Assembly (NCBI GenBank): GCA_028280345.1
Contig: JANQLY010000011.1
Coordinates: 124,001 to 188,000 of the forward strand
Direction of reading: 5' to 3'
Length of the DNA: 64,000 nt
Origin: Pseudomonadales bacterium
GTDB taxonomy: Bacteria; Pseudomonadota; Gammaproteobacteria; Pseudomonadales; UBA7239
The notes below the pieces were generated by a model. It was not told the origin of the DNA and did not search any database. It saw only the letters and a program-made list of their open reading frames with translations. Below, piece by piece: positions 36,614 to 45,172 of this stretch (position 1 is the first letter of the stretch; each line of letters opens with the position of its first letter). A program made the translations under genes and the position numbers.

Positions 36614-37843
36614 GTGAGTGGTGTGACGGAAACCGTTTCTATTAATAACGAACAATGTTTGGCTGTTGCCGGGGTTCGATTGGGGGTTGTTGCGTCGGGT
36701 ATCAAATACCCCGATCGGAAGGATCTTGTGTTGCTGGAATTATCTGAAAGCACAAATACAGCAGCTGTGTTTACGCGTAATGCATTTTGCGCAGCGCCAG
36801 TTGTTGTGGCGAAGCAACATCTGGAAAAAAGGCAGCCAAGCCATTTGCTAATTAACACCGGGTATGCCAATGCGGGTACTGGAGAACCGGGCTTGCGCGA
36901 TAGTCTGGCCTGCTGCCACAGTCTGGCACAACAGGTGGGCTGTGAAGTAGAGCAGGTATTACCGTTTTCTACGGGTGTTATTGGCGAAGCACTACCTGTG
37001 AAGGTTATACAGCAAGCTTTGCCTGAGCTGACAGAGAGTCTGTCAGCTGATAGTTGGCGCGATGCTGCCGAAGGTATTATGACCACCGATACACGCCCGA
37101 AAACAGCAAGCTGTGAGGTGAAAATTGCCGGCCACAAGGTAACAATTACCGGCATGGTAAAAGGGGCCGGTATGATTAAACCCAATATGGCGACGATGCT
37201 TGCCTATGTGGCGACTGATGCAGCTATTGCCCCGGGTTTACTTGAAATACTTGTACAGGAGATGACAGAAACTTCGTTCAACCGTATCAGCGTTGATGGT
37301 GATACTTCAACCAATGATGCCTGTTTATTGATGGCAACCGGTGAATCTGATCTGGTGGTTACGGAAAGTAACTGCGAAATACTTGATGCGTTTAAACAAG
37401 TTTTGCAACAGGTGTTTATTAACCTTGCACAGCAGATTATCCGTGATGCTGAAGGCGCGACAAAGTTTGTTGCAATTCAGGTCAGTGGCGGAAAAACTTC
37501 TCAGGAGTGTTTGCAAGTTGCCTATACTGTCGCAGAGTCACCACTGGTTAAAACGGCGCTATTTGCTTCTGATCCGAACTGGGGGAGGATTCTTGCCGCG
37601 GTGGGACGCAGCGGCCTTGAGTCTCTTGATACGAACAAGGTAGCTATTAAGCTTGATGATGTACTGATTGCCGAAAAAGGTGGTGTTGCTGATAGCTATA
37701 CAGAGGTTCAGGGACAGGCAATTATGAATCAACAGGATATCGCGATCAGAATTGAGCTTAATCGCGGAGACTGTCATGAAACAGTCTGGACATCTGATCT
37801 CTCCCACGACTATGTGAAAATCAATGCCGAATATCGAACCTGA
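36614..37843 (+). CDS. argJ: Glutamate N-acetyltransferase / ornithine acetyltransferase ArgJ
   Basis: A 409-residue self-cleaving enzyme of arginine synthesis that recycles the acetyl group from N-acetylornithine to glutamate. The autocatalytic site is in GAGMIKPNMATMLAYVATDA, where cleavage before the Thr of ATML creates the N-terminal nucleophile of the beta chain. SVDGDTSTNDACL and DPNWGRILAAVGRSG complete the family pattern. The start is GTG (36614, or the in-frame GTG 36623), without a clear ribosome site. The 3' end overlaps the Nudix-ThiE gene by 20 bp. Whether it can also use acetyl-CoA is not evident from sequence. Ornithine made here is also the head group of ornithine lipids. Confidence 0.93.
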   Translation: MSGVTETVSINNEQCLAVAGVRLGVVASGIKYPDRKDLVLLELSESTNTAAVFTRNAFCAAPVVVAKQHLEKRQPSHLLINTGYANAGTGEPGLRDSLACCHSLAQQVGCEVEQVLPFSTGVIGEALPVKVIQQALPELTESLSADSWRDAAEGIMTTDTRPKTASCEVKIAGHKVTITGMVKGAGMIKPNMATMLAYVATDAAIAPGLLEILVQEMTETSFNRISVDGDTSTNDACLLMATGESDLVVTESNCEILDAFKQVLQQVFINLAQQIIRDAEGATKFVAIQVSGGKTSQECLQVAYTVAESPLVKTALFASDPNWGRILAAVGRSGLESLDTNKVAIKLDDVLIAEKGGVADSYTEVQGQAIMNQQDIAIRIELNRGDCHETVWTSDLSHDYVKINAEYRT

Positions 37844-38771
37844 TGATGTGCATGTAGCTGTTGGTGTCATTGTAAACCGCAACAATGAGGTGCTAATTGC
37901 CAGACGTGCGAATCATTTACACCAGGGTGGTTTATGGGAATACCCTGGTGGCAAGGTAGAAAAGAGAGAGACGGTACAACAGGCGCTGGTGAGGGAATTA
38001 CGCGAAGAGCTGGATATCGTTGCGACAGATATGCGCCCGATGTTACAGATTCGACACGATTACGGCGACAAAGCGGTATTTCTCGATATTTGGTGGGTAG
38101 AGGAATTTACGGGTGATCCTCGTGGACTGGAAGGGCAGCCGGTTCGTTGGGTTAAACGATCCGATATTGCACAATATGAGTTTCCAGCTGCCAACCATTT
38201 GATTACAACAGCAATTCGTCTACCCGAAGCTATCGCCATTACAGGCGACTGGAAAACCCCTGATGATTTTAAGCAGCACCTGACAGGTGTTCTGTCTGGC
38301 GGTGTGCGCTGTGTGCAACTGCGGGCTCATCACTGTGCTCAGGATGAATTTATTGCGTTGTATCACGAGGCAAGAACCTTGTGCGATCGCTATGATGCAA
38401 CACTGATTATTAATCGTGATGCTGAACTTGCGCATACACTGAACTGTGATGGTTTGCATTTAAGTAGTCGGCAGTTGCAACAGTATCATGAACGACCTGT
38501 ACCACGGACCATGTTGCTCGGTGCCAGTTGTCATAACCATGAGGAACTCCGGCAGGCCCTGGCTGTCAGCGTTGATTATGTCAGTTTGGGGCCGGTCAAA
38601 GTTACAGCTTCACACCCGGATGCCAGCCCAATAGGCTTCGCGGCGTTTGCAGAGCTTCTTTCAGCTTATCCTGTACTGGTATATGCCCTTGGTGGTGTGA
38701 CGGTTGAGGACTTAACGGAAGTTAAACGCTGCGGCGGTTTCGGCATTGCATCGATTTCGCAGTGGTGGTAA
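37824..38771 (+). CDS. Nudix hydrolase (MutT-like) fused to a ThiE-like domain
   Basis: A 315-residue fusion. Residues 1-130 form a Nudix hydrolase with the full box GGKVEKRETVQQALVRELREELDI, resembling MutT, which clears 8-oxo-dGTP. Residues about 145-315 resemble thiamine phosphate synthase, with CVQLRAHH, TLIINRDAELAHTLNCDGLHL, DYVSLGPVKVTASHPDA and YALGGVTVEDL. This fusion next to argJ is widespread in gammaproteobacteria. The ThiE part lacks a thiamine gene context here, so its activity is uncertain. The start ATG 37824 lies inside argJ. No thi riboswitch is seen. Confidence 0.88.
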   Translation: MPNIEPDDVHVAVGVIVNRNNEVLIARRANHLHQGGLWEYPGGKVEKRETVQQALVRELREELDIVATDMRPMLQIRHDYGDKAVFLDIWWVEEFTGDPRGLEGQPVRWVKRSDIAQYEFPAANHLITTAIRLPEAIAITGDWKTPDDFKQHLTGVLSGGVRCVQLRAHHCAQDEFIALYHEARTLCDRYDATLIINRDAELAHTLNCDGLHLSSRQLQQYHERPVPRTMLLGASCHNHEELRQALAVSVDYVSLGPVKVTASHPDASPIGFAAFAELLSAYPVLVYALGGVTVEDLTEVKRCGGFGIASISQWW

Positions 38772-38803
38772 AAAAACGGTAATAATTGGAGGTATTAACA
38801 ACT

Positions 38804-39544
38804 ATGAATATCAATGTACAGACTCGTTGGCAGGCATTTGGCATTCATATTCTTGTCAGTCTGTTTTTATTCATTATCTTGGCATCAATTATTTATTTTC
38901 TTTGGTATCCGGGCTTTTTGTTCTGGCACGATGGCGGAATTGACGGCATCAAATTGATCGCGGGAGTAGATCTTTGTATTGGCCCGCTTTTAACCCTGAT
39001 GGTGTATAAAGTGGGTAAAAAGGGTTTGAAAATGGACTTGGCCTGTATTTTTACGTTGCAGATAGCATGTTTGACCGGAGGGATGTGGGCGGTGTGGTCT
39101 ACGCGTCCTGCTGCGGTGGTTTATGCTGGCGGCGTGTATCAGTCAATCAATGCTCACGGTTATACAAGTAACCAGGTGGAAATAGATGACATTGCATTGC
39201 TGCAAAATAACCGCTGGCCAGTTTCTATTGCGGTTGACCTAACTGAGGATCAGGCCAAGGTGCTCACAGGAATTTGGGCTATGTTGGGCTCTGATATTCA
39301 CTATAATTTTGATAACTATATTCCCTATGCGCAAAAAATACCGGAGTTAAAGAGTACCGGCATGACGTTTGATGATGTACTGGAGGAAACTTCAAAACGT
39401 GATGATATTGTCGTTAGTAATAAGTATGCCAATCATGAAGATGTGCGCTACTTTGTTGTGGGTACGAGCACTGATGATGGTTTTCTGGCGGTCAATATTA
39501 CTAACGGTGAAATTGTAGATTACTTTTTTTACGAAGGCTTTTAA
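38804..39544 (+). CDS. TfpX/TfpZ-like type IV pilin accessory protein
   Basis: A 246-residue inner-membrane protein of the TfpX/TfpZ type. The first helix is about residues 13-35, followed by FLFWHDGGIDGIKLIAGVDLCIGPLLTLMVY, the best-conserved part of the family, then a third helix near 80-97 and a soluble C-terminal half. In Pseudomonas and Acinetobacter such proteins help assembly or stability of particular pilin types and sit next to pilA. Here the gene lies beyond coaE-pilD-pilC-pilB, about 5 kb from pilA. I chose ATG 38804, which has GGAGG 11 bases upstream. It is convergent with coaE. Confidence 0.75.
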   Translation: MNINVQTRWQAFGIHILVSLFLFIILASIIYFLWYPGFLFWHDGGIDGIKLIAGVDLCIGPLLTLMVYKVGKKGLKMDLACIFTLQIACLTGGMWAVWSTRPAAVVYAGGVYQSINAHGYTSNQVEIDDIALLQNNRWPVSIAVDLTEDQAKVLTGIWAMLGSDIHYNFDNYIPYAQKIPELKSTGMTFDDVLEETSKRDDIVVSNKYANHEDVRYFVVGTSTDDGFLAVNITNGEIVDYFFYEGF

Positions 39545-39573
39545 ACCAGACTTTTTCATCGAGGGTTGATTAT

Positions 39574-40185
39574 TTAGCTGGAAGCTTGTGTTGCGTATTC
39601 CAGATAGCGTTGGTGTAACTCATCGACTTTGCGATACAGACTTTCCAGATTGGAATCATTGGAAATAATATCATCGGCATAGTCGATACGTTGCTGGCGA
39701 CTGGCCTGTGAAGCCATAATCGCTTTTACTTGCTCTTCGCTGTTGTCGTCGCGTTGCATGGTGCGCGCCAGTTGAATATCTTCCGGAACGTCCACAACTA
39801 GCACGCGCTGACAAAAGTGGTTCTGCCCGGCTTCAACCAGCAGAGGAGAAACCAGGATGGCGTAGGGGCTACTGGCTGCTTGCAGCTGACCCATAATTTC
39901 CTCGAAAATCAGTGGATGTAACAGACTTTCAAGCCACTGCTTTTCGCCGGGGTCTTTAAAAATAATCTTGCGCAATTTTGCCCGGTTTAAGTTACCAGTT
40001 TTATCAAGAATGGCGTGGCTAAAACGGTTAACAATTTCTTCAAGAGCGGGCTTGCCTGGCTCAACGACGATGCGTGAACAGATATCGGCATCAACAATAT
40101 CAATGCCGAGTTTGGCAAAATAGTCTGAAACCTGGGTTTTGCCGCTACCGATACCACCGGTCAGGCCAATAACAAAGTCGCTCAT
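39574..40185 (-). CDS. coaE: Dephospho-CoA kinase CoaE
   Basis: A 203-residue P-loop kinase for the last step of coenzyme A synthesis. Walker A is GLTGGIGSGKTQVSDYFA at the N-terminus. DADICSRIVVEPGKPAL and LLVEAGQNHFCQRVLVVDVPE follow, and QASRQQRIDYADDIISNDSNL lies near the C-terminus. It overlaps pilD by four bases in the common pilD-coaE arrangement. The yacG gene, which often follows coaE in gammaproteobacteria, is not present. Only 29 bp separate it from the convergent pilin accessory gene. Confidence 0.95.
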   Translation of the reverse strand: MSDFVIGLTGGIGSGKTQVSDYFAKLGIDIVDADICSRIVVEPGKPALEEIVNRFSHAILDKTGNLNRAKLRKIIFKDPGEKQWLESLLHPLIFEEIMGQLQAASSPYAILVSPLLVEAGQNHFCQRVLVVDVPEDIQLARTMQRDDNSEEQVKAIMASQASRQQRIDYADDIISNDSNLESLYRKVDELHQRYLEYATQASS

Positions 40186-41072
40186 AACAGGGTCAAATCA
40201 ACCGCGAGAAAATCGAAGTAGGCGACGATAATTTGCTCTCGCCACAACAGGCATGCCCAACCTGCAGAAGCGAGGTAGGGGCCAAACGGTATTTTCATTT
40301 CCCGGTCTCGCCCGAGTGCGACGATGGCACTGATGCCAATAATGGCGCCAACCAGGGAGGAAAGTAAAATGATGATCGGCAGCGCCTGCCAGCCAAGCCA
40401 TGCACCGAGTGCTGCAAGTAGTTTGAAATCACCGTGACCCATACCGTCTTTGCCTGTCAGGGTTTTGAAAATCCAGGCAACGAACCACAGGCTGCAATAT
40501 CCCGCTGCGGCGCCAATAACGGCATCGTGCAGGGTGACAAATACGCCGTTGAAGTTAACCAGTAAGCCAATCCACAGCAGTGGCAGGGTCAGGTTATCGG
40601 GAAGTAATTGCTCATCGTAGTCGATCACAGCCAGTGCAATCAGCATCCAGGTAAAGAGTAAGCCTGCCAGTGTGGCTGGTTGAGGGCCGAAAGTGTAAAA
40701 CACCATGAAGCTCATCACTGCGGTAACAAACTCTACCATTGGATAGCGAAATGAAATTTTCACTGAGCAGTTAGAGCAGCGTCCTTTGAGATAGAGAAAA
40801 CTTAATACCGGGATATTTTCCCACCACTGGATAGCGTGATTGCAACTTGGGCAGTGGGAGGCTGGAAAAGCGAGGTTAAAAGGTTCCTTGTCGCTATTTT
40901 CCGGTGTAATTTCAAGATGCTCGTAACAAGCCTCGCTCCATTCCCGCTTCATCATTTTTGGCAGGCGCAAGCAAACTACATTGAGAAAACTGCCGACAAT
41001 TGCGCCGAGTATAAAAACAAACGCCCCAAACATGGGGCGGTTGTAAAGTATATACTCCTGGAGTTCTGTCAT
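40182..41072 (-). CDS. pilD: Prepilin peptidase / N-methyltransferase PilD
   Basis: A 296-residue inner-membrane aspartyl protease that cleaves the prepilin leader and methylates the new N-terminal Phe. The N-terminal cytoplasmic domain carries the four zinc cysteines in two CxxC pairs (CPSCNHAI and CSNC). The catalytic aspartates lie in VIDYDEQLLPDN and in GHGDFKLLAALG (GxGD motif). About seven membrane helices are seen. It is encoded after pilC, with a 63-bp gap, and overlaps coaE. Its substrates would include the PilA encoded at 44560. Confidence 0.95.
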   Translation of the reverse strand: MTELQEYILYNRPMFGAFVFILGAIVGSFLNVVCLRLPKMMKREWSEACYEHLEITPENSDKEPFNLAFPASHCPSCNHAIQWWENIPVLSFLYLKGRCSNCSVKISFRYPMVEFVTAVMSFMVFYTFGPQPATLAGLLFTWMLIALAVIDYDEQLLPDNLTLPLLWIGLLVNFNGVFVTLHDAVIGAAAGYCSLWFVAWIFKTLTGKDGMGHGDFKLLAALGAWLGWQALPIIILLSSLVGAIIGISAIVALGRDREMKIPFGPYLASAGWACLLWREQIIVAYFDFLAVDLTLL

Positions 41073-41135
41073 CGATAAACGCTACCTCTGATGGCTATTG
41101 GCTATACGACTGCTGGGCCGAACAGGGTCTCAGGG

Positions 41136-42365
41136 TTACACCACGCTACCGAGCTGGAATATCGGCAGGTACATTGCAATCATCAGGCCGCCGACGAGAA
41201 TACCAAGCACCGACATGATAAAAGGCTCAAGTAGTGAGGTGAGGTTATCTACGGCGTTATCGACAGACTCTTCGTAGTGAATTGCCGATTTTTCCAGCAT
41301 GGCATCCAATGCACCGGATTCTTCACCAATAGTACACATCTGTAAGATCAGCGTTGGGAACACACCGGATTGTTTCATTGCAACATTAAGCTGTACACCG
41401 GAAGTCACGTTGTCGCGAATGCCGTGGATTGCATCGCGATACACGGCGTTACCGGCGGCACCAGCCACTGAATCAAGTGCTTCTACTAAAGGCACACCTG
41501 CAGCAAATGTTGTGGATAGTGTGCGCGAGAAACGGGCAACAACCGCTTCCTGTAACACCGCACCTATACCGGGTATTTTAAGCATGTAACGATCTACCAG
41601 ATCGGAAAACGCCTGTGAGCGTTGGCGCATCTGTGAAAATGTATAGCCAAATATGGCGACAGCGGCAAATATCGGTAGCCAGTATTTTTGTGCCGCCTTG
41701 GATAAGTTGAGCACAAACAGCGTAAAGGCTGGCAGGTCGGCACCAAAGCTGGAGAAGGTTTCGGCGAAAACCGGTACCACTTTTACCAGCAGGATGGTGG
41801 TTACCACAAACGCCACAACGAGTACGGAAATAGGATAGGTCAAGGCTTTTTTAATTTTAGCCTTAAGCGCTTCGGTTTTTTCTTTATACGTTGCTACTCG
41901 ATCAAGCATGGTTTCGAGAGCACCCGCCTGCTCGCCCGCGTCAACCAGGCTACAGGTCAGTTCATCAAAAAATTTCGGATGTTTTTTCAGGGCGGCGGCA
42001 AAGCCACCACCTGCCGATACCTCATCGCGGATGCCGTTAATCAGGGTGGTGATATTGCCATTGTCGCTTCCTTCGGCCACCAGTTCAAAGGACTGTACCA
42101 ACGGTACACCGGCTTTCATCATTGTGGCCATTTGCCGGGTAAACAATGCAATATCAGCTGGCTTGATCGGTTTACCGCGCGGTGGGCGCTTTTTGCGCAC
42201 TTTGGAAGCATTGATACCCTGCTTGCGCAGCTGGGTTTTCACCAACTGTTGGGACTGACTGGTCATTTCACCACGAACGAGTTTTCCAGCCTTGTCTTTA
42301 CCCTCCCAGGCAAAGGTATGCTTTTGCGGGCCTTTTTTAGCTTTTGCTTTTGCTGCTGTTGCCAT
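41136..42365 (-). CDS. pilC: Type IV pilus inner-membrane platform protein PilC
   Basis: A 409-residue polytopic platform protein that couples the PilB/PilT motors to the growing pilus. The lysine-rich N-terminus is followed by two homologous T2SSF domains, each with a conserved FTRQMATMMKAGVPL-type or FSRTLSTTFAAGVPL-type start. Three membrane helices are near 185-205, 230-250 and the C-terminus (FIMSVLGILVGGLMIAMYLPIFQL). It starts five bases after the pilB stop. The length is typical of PilC (about 405). Confidence 0.95.
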   Translation of the reverse strand: MATAAKAKAKKGPQKHTFAWEGKDKAGKLVRGEMTSQSQQLVKTQLRKQGINASKVRKKRPPRGKPIKPADIALFTRQMATMMKAGVPLVQSFELVAEGSDNGNITTLINGIRDEVSAGGGFAAALKKHPKFFDELTCSLVDAGEQAGALETMLDRVATYKEKTEALKAKIKKALTYPISVLVVAFVVTTILLVKVVPVFAETFSSFGADLPAFTLFVLNLSKAAQKYWLPIFAAVAIFGYTFSQMRQRSQAFSDLVDRYMLKIPGIGAVLQEAVVARFSRTLSTTFAAGVPLVEALDSVAGAAGNAVYRDAIHGIRDNVTSGVQLNVAMKQSGVFPTLILQMCTIGEESGALDAMLEKSAIHYEESVDNAVDNLTSLLEPFIMSVLGILVGGLMIAMYLPIFQLGSVV

Positions 42366-42370
42366 AATGA

Positions 42371-44101
42371 TTAATCCTTGGTTACACGGTTAGCTTCTTC
42401 AAGGCTGGTTAATCCCATGGCTGCCTTGCGAAGCGCGGACGTACGCAGGTTGTTAAAGCCTTCATCTCGGGCGACGTCGGCAATCTGTATCGAGTTGCCG
42501 CCATCCATAATAATACGAGAAATAGCATCGGTAACCTTGACTACTTCATAGATACCCACTCGGCCCTTGTAGCCATTGTTACAGGCAGGACAGCCAACCG
42601 GGTGGTAGAGTTCGATTTCTTCTTTGGGAATGCCGCAGTCAAACAAACCTTCCTTTTGACGAATTTCATCCGGTACATCATCGGCAGGTTTTTTACAGGC
42701 CGGGCAGAGGCGACGTGCAAGGCGCTGGGCGATAATCAGGCTGACGGTGGTTGCGAGGTTAAACAGCGGAACCCCCATATTCGCCATACGGGTCAGTGTT
42801 TCAGGTGCGCTGTTGGTGTGCAGTGTGGACAATACAAGGTGACCGGTTTGTGCTGCCTTGATACCGATCTCGGCGGTTTCAAGGTCACGAATCTCACCAA
42901 CCATAACAATGTCTGGATCCTGACGCAGGAAGGAGCGCAGTGCTTCCGCAAAAGACAGGCCCACTTTTACGTTTACGTTAACCTGGTTAATGCCTTCGAG
43001 GTTAATTTCCACTGGATCTTCCGCCGTTGAAATATTGCGCTCTTCGGTATTGAGAATATTGAGTCCAGTGTAAAGAGATACAGTTTTACCACTACCGGTT
43101 GGGCCGGTTACAAGAATCATGCCCTGAGGTTGTTGCAGCGCTTCCATATATAGTTCTTTCTGGAAGTCTTCATAACCGAGTGCGTCAATTCCCATCTGGG
43201 CGCTGCTCGGGTCGAGAATACGCAGTACCACCTTTTCGCCCCACAGCGTTGGCAGTGTGTTCACCCGAAAGTCGATTGCCTTGTTTTTTGATAACTTCAT
43301 CTTGATACGACCATCCTGGGGGACACGTCTTTCGGAGATATCCATGCGTGACATTACCTTGAGGCGGGCCGCGAGGCGTGAACCCAGGTTGACAGGTGGG
43401 CGTGTCACCTCGTGCAAAACACCGTCTGTGCGCAGGCGCACACGATAGGCTTTTTCATAGGGTTCAAAGTGAATATCGGAAGAACCGCCTTTGATCGCAT
43501 CAAGCAGAATTTTGTTAATGAATTTTACAATCGGTGCATCATCAGCACCTTCAGAGCCGTCATCGCCACCACCCATGGCATCTTCATCGACGGATTCCAC
43601 ATCAAGGTTTTCGAGGTCGGCATCGTCAAGATCGTCAAATGCATCCTCAATATCTTCCTCTGCAGCGTTGAGATAGCGGTCAATAACGGTATCGAGTTTG
43701 TCCTGCTCAACAAGAACTGCATCCGTATTGGTACCGGTTTGGAACTTGATCTCGTCAAGTGCGTGGAGGTTAGTCGGGTCGGCCATGCCGAGGAACAGGC
43801 GATTGCCGCGCTTGAACAGTGGTAAGACCTGGTGGCGCTGAATCAGCTTCTTGTCGACCAGTTCCTTGGGAATGGACTCAGTATTGAGTGAAGCGAGGTC
43901 AAACAGCGGGGTGCCGAACTCTTCCATTGCGGCAAGTGCAATACTTTTTGCTTCAGCAAGATTATTTGTGACCAGATATTTGGTCAAAGCCAGTTTTTCT
44001 TTTTTGGCGGCGACCACGGCCTCCTGGGCCGCTTCTTCTTCAAGAAGTTGGTCGTTAACGAGCCGTTTGGCCAAGCCACTAAGGGGGATATTATTACTCA
44101 T
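42371..44101 (-). CDS. pilB: Type IV pilus assembly ATPase PilB
   Basis: A 576-residue hexameric ATPase that powers pilus extension. The N-terminal MshEN-like domain is followed by an acidic linker (EDIEDAFDDLDDADLENL). Then come Walker A GPTGSGKTVSLYTGL, the Asp box DPVEINLEGINQVNV, Walker B VGEIRDLETAEI and the His box TGHLVLSTLHTN. The four zinc cysteines sit in CPAC and CPACNNGYKGRVGIYE. A retraction ATPase would be shorter and lacks the zinc motif. It is divergent from pilA across a 458-bp regulatory region and heads the pilB-pilC-pilD-coaE operon. Confidence 0.96.
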   Translation of the reverse strand: MSNNIPLSGLAKRLVNDQLLEEEAAQEAVVAAKKEKLALTKYLVTNNLAEAKSIALAAMEEFGTPLFDLASLNTESIPKELVDKKLIQRHQVLPLFKRGNRLFLGMADPTNLHALDEIKFQTGTNTDAVLVEQDKLDTVIDRYLNAAEEDIEDAFDDLDDADLENLDVESVDEDAMGGGDDGSEGADDAPIVKFINKILLDAIKGGSSDIHFEPYEKAYRVRLRTDGVLHEVTRPPVNLGSRLAARLKVMSRMDISERRVPQDGRIKMKLSKNKAIDFRVNTLPTLWGEKVVLRILDPSSAQMGIDALGYEDFQKELYMEALQQPQGMILVTGPTGSGKTVSLYTGLNILNTEERNISTAEDPVEINLEGINQVNVNVKVGLSFAEALRSFLRQDPDIVMVGEIRDLETAEIGIKAAQTGHLVLSTLHTNSAPETLTRMANMGVPLFNLATTVSLIIAQRLARRLCPACKKPADDVPDEIRQKEGLFDCGIPKEEIELYHPVGCPACNNGYKGRVGIYEVVKVTDAISRIIMDGGNSIQIADVARDEGFNNLRTSALRKAAMGLTSLEEANRVTKD

Positions 44102-44242
44102 AAATAATAATCAGGATAAATTCAGGTTAAGCCCATTATTTGCTGTATTTGCCTTGTATCTGCCCAGCGCACGACCAGCTGTGGGGAATGGTATGGGCGG
44201 ACACATTACATGCCAGCCCATCATACCCAATTCTTGAGGTAT

Positions 44243-44277
44243 TACAAAGCATTAGCTTATTGACTTAATGCTTTGTA
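44243..44277. repeat. Perfect 12-bp inverted repeat upstream of pilA
   Basis: TACAAAGCATTA (44243-44254) and its exact complement (44266-44277) flank an 11-base spacer. There is no adjacent T tract on either strand. It may be a protein operator or the 5' leader hairpin of pilB. The arm length makes chance unlikely. Confidence 0.5.
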
Positions 44278-44295
44278 TTAATCTAAAGTTACCCG

Positions 44296-44320
44296 TGTCA
44301 CATAGTGACAAAAATTGTCA
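44296..44320. promoter_or_regulatory. Putative activator site: palindrome TGTCAC-ATA-GTGACA plus TGTCA
   Basis: A perfect 15-bp palindrome at 44296-44310 is followed by another TGTCA at 44316-44320. It lies about 120-140 bp before the sigma54-type promoter, the usual distance for an enhancer-binding protein. PilR sites in Pseudomonas contain repeated (C/G)TGTC, so PilR is the natural candidate, although its gene is not in the window. Confidence 0.45.
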
Positions 44321-44407
44321 AAATAGGCTCTTGTAGATACCTCAATAGTTATCTGTAACGACTAAAGATTGTTGGTTTTTTATACAGCCCTAAATTTAAG
44401 GCTTAAA

Positions 44408-44420
44408 TATCAATAACTTG
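44408..44420 (+). promoter_or_regulatory. IHF-type site upstream of pilA
   Basis: TATCAATAACTTG fits WATCARNNNNTTR at every defined position. It lies between the putative activator site and the sigma54 promoter, where IHF commonly bends DNA for sigma54 activators. Confidence 0.45.
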
Positions 44421-44437
44421 GGCTGAGAGCCTTGTTT

Positions 44438-44452
44438 TGGCACAAAACTTGA
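44438..44452 (+). promoter_or_regulatory. Sigma54-type pilA promoter
   Basis: TGGCAC, AAAAC, TTGA fits TGGCAC-N5-TTGC except for A instead of C at -12. The start would be near 44464, giving a leader of about 96 nt. Type IV pilin genes are typically sigma54- and PilR-dependent, which supports the call. Confidence 0.6.
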
Positions 44453-44559
44453 ATGCCTATGGCTAGGTCATAAAAATATGACTCACAGTTTTTTAGGGCA
44501 AGATTTCATTTTTAGCTACTGGAAAACTCTAGGTTGATAGCTTAATTGAGGAGAAAATC

Positions 44560-45039
44560 ATGAAACAACAACTGCAAAAAGGTTTTACGCTCATCGAACT
44601 GATGATCGTTGTAGCCATTATCGGTATTCTGGCCGCGGTAGCACTGCCGGCTTATCAGGATTACACCATTCGTGCGAAAGTATCCGAGGTTGTACTCGCT
44701 GCTTCTGCCTGTCGTACTACAGTTTCAGAGACTTACGTAAGTGCTCGTCAAGGTGGTTGGCCAGCAGCTGGTGAGTTCGGTTGCGAAACTACTAACCCGA
44801 CGTTCTACGTTGCTGAAATCTCTACTGACGATACCGGTATTATTACTGTAGAAGCCAGTAACGCTGCATTTAACAACGTTTGGGCAACTACTTCTAACAT
44901 GGTAACCCTGATTCCTGAGGGTACTGGTGGTGCTACCTTGGACTCTAGCAACAAAGGTGAGCAGGTGTATCAGTGGGTATGTGGTGGTACCGGTACTAAC
45001 TTACCGATGAAGTATCTCCCCGGTTCTTGCCGTGGTTAA
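44560..45039 (+). CDS. pilA: Type IV major pilin PilA
   Basis: A 159-residue type IVa prepilin. The leader MKQQLQKG ends at Gly8, and the mature protein starts at Phe with Glu at +5 ([20 protein letters not shown]). This forms the hydrophobic helix for assembly and PilD processing. The globular part has four cysteines (SACRTT, FGCETT, WVCGGT, GSCRG), and the last two bound a C-terminal D-region loop. The Ser/Thr-rich surface would offer O-glycosylation sites. The ribosome site GAGGAG lies ahead of the ATG, and a strong terminator follows. Codon use is biased to frequent codons, consistent with high expression. Confidence 0.96.
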   Translation: MKQQLQKGFTLIELMIVVAIIGILAAVALPAYQDYTIRAKVSEVVLAASACRTTVSETYVSARQGGWPAAGEFGCETTNPTFYVAEISTDDTGIITVEASNAAFNNVWATTSNMVTLIPEGTGGATLDSSNKGEQVYQWVCGGTGTNLPMKYLPGSCRG

Positions 45040-45079
45040 TACCTGAAAAGTATGTAATTAGCTTAATTGCTATTTGCAG

Positions 45080-45108
45080 AAAAAGCCGCACATTGTGCGG
45101 CTTTTTTT
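45080..45108 (+). terminator. Intrinsic terminator of pilA
   Basis: A 12-bp stem (AAAAAGCCGCAC, 45080-45091, with its complement from 45095) and a three-base ATT loop run into seven T (45102-45108). It is the clearest intrinsic terminator in the window and separates the abundant pilA message from the transferase gene downstream. Confidence 0.9.
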
Positions 45109-45172
45109 ATGTTAAATTATTTCACTTTGAACGTCTTGCATATGTTCCTGCATAGAACATCAAGGGGATATT

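Larger units (their letters stand above)
44102..44559. other. Divergent pilB-pilA regulatory region
   Basis: These 458 bp hold no convincing gene. They contain a 12-bp inverted repeat (44243-44277), a 15-bp palindrome plus a further half-site (44296-44320), an IHF-type site (44408-44420) and a sigma54-type promoter (44438-44452), each listed separately. All read as control elements for pilA, with the pilB promoter somewhere on the left side. Confidence 0.7.

Noticed and set aside
37824..38771. Thiamine riboswitch or thiamine operon around the ThiE-like domain
   Set aside because: The gene starts inside argJ, leaving no leader for a riboswitch, and no other thi gene is nearby.
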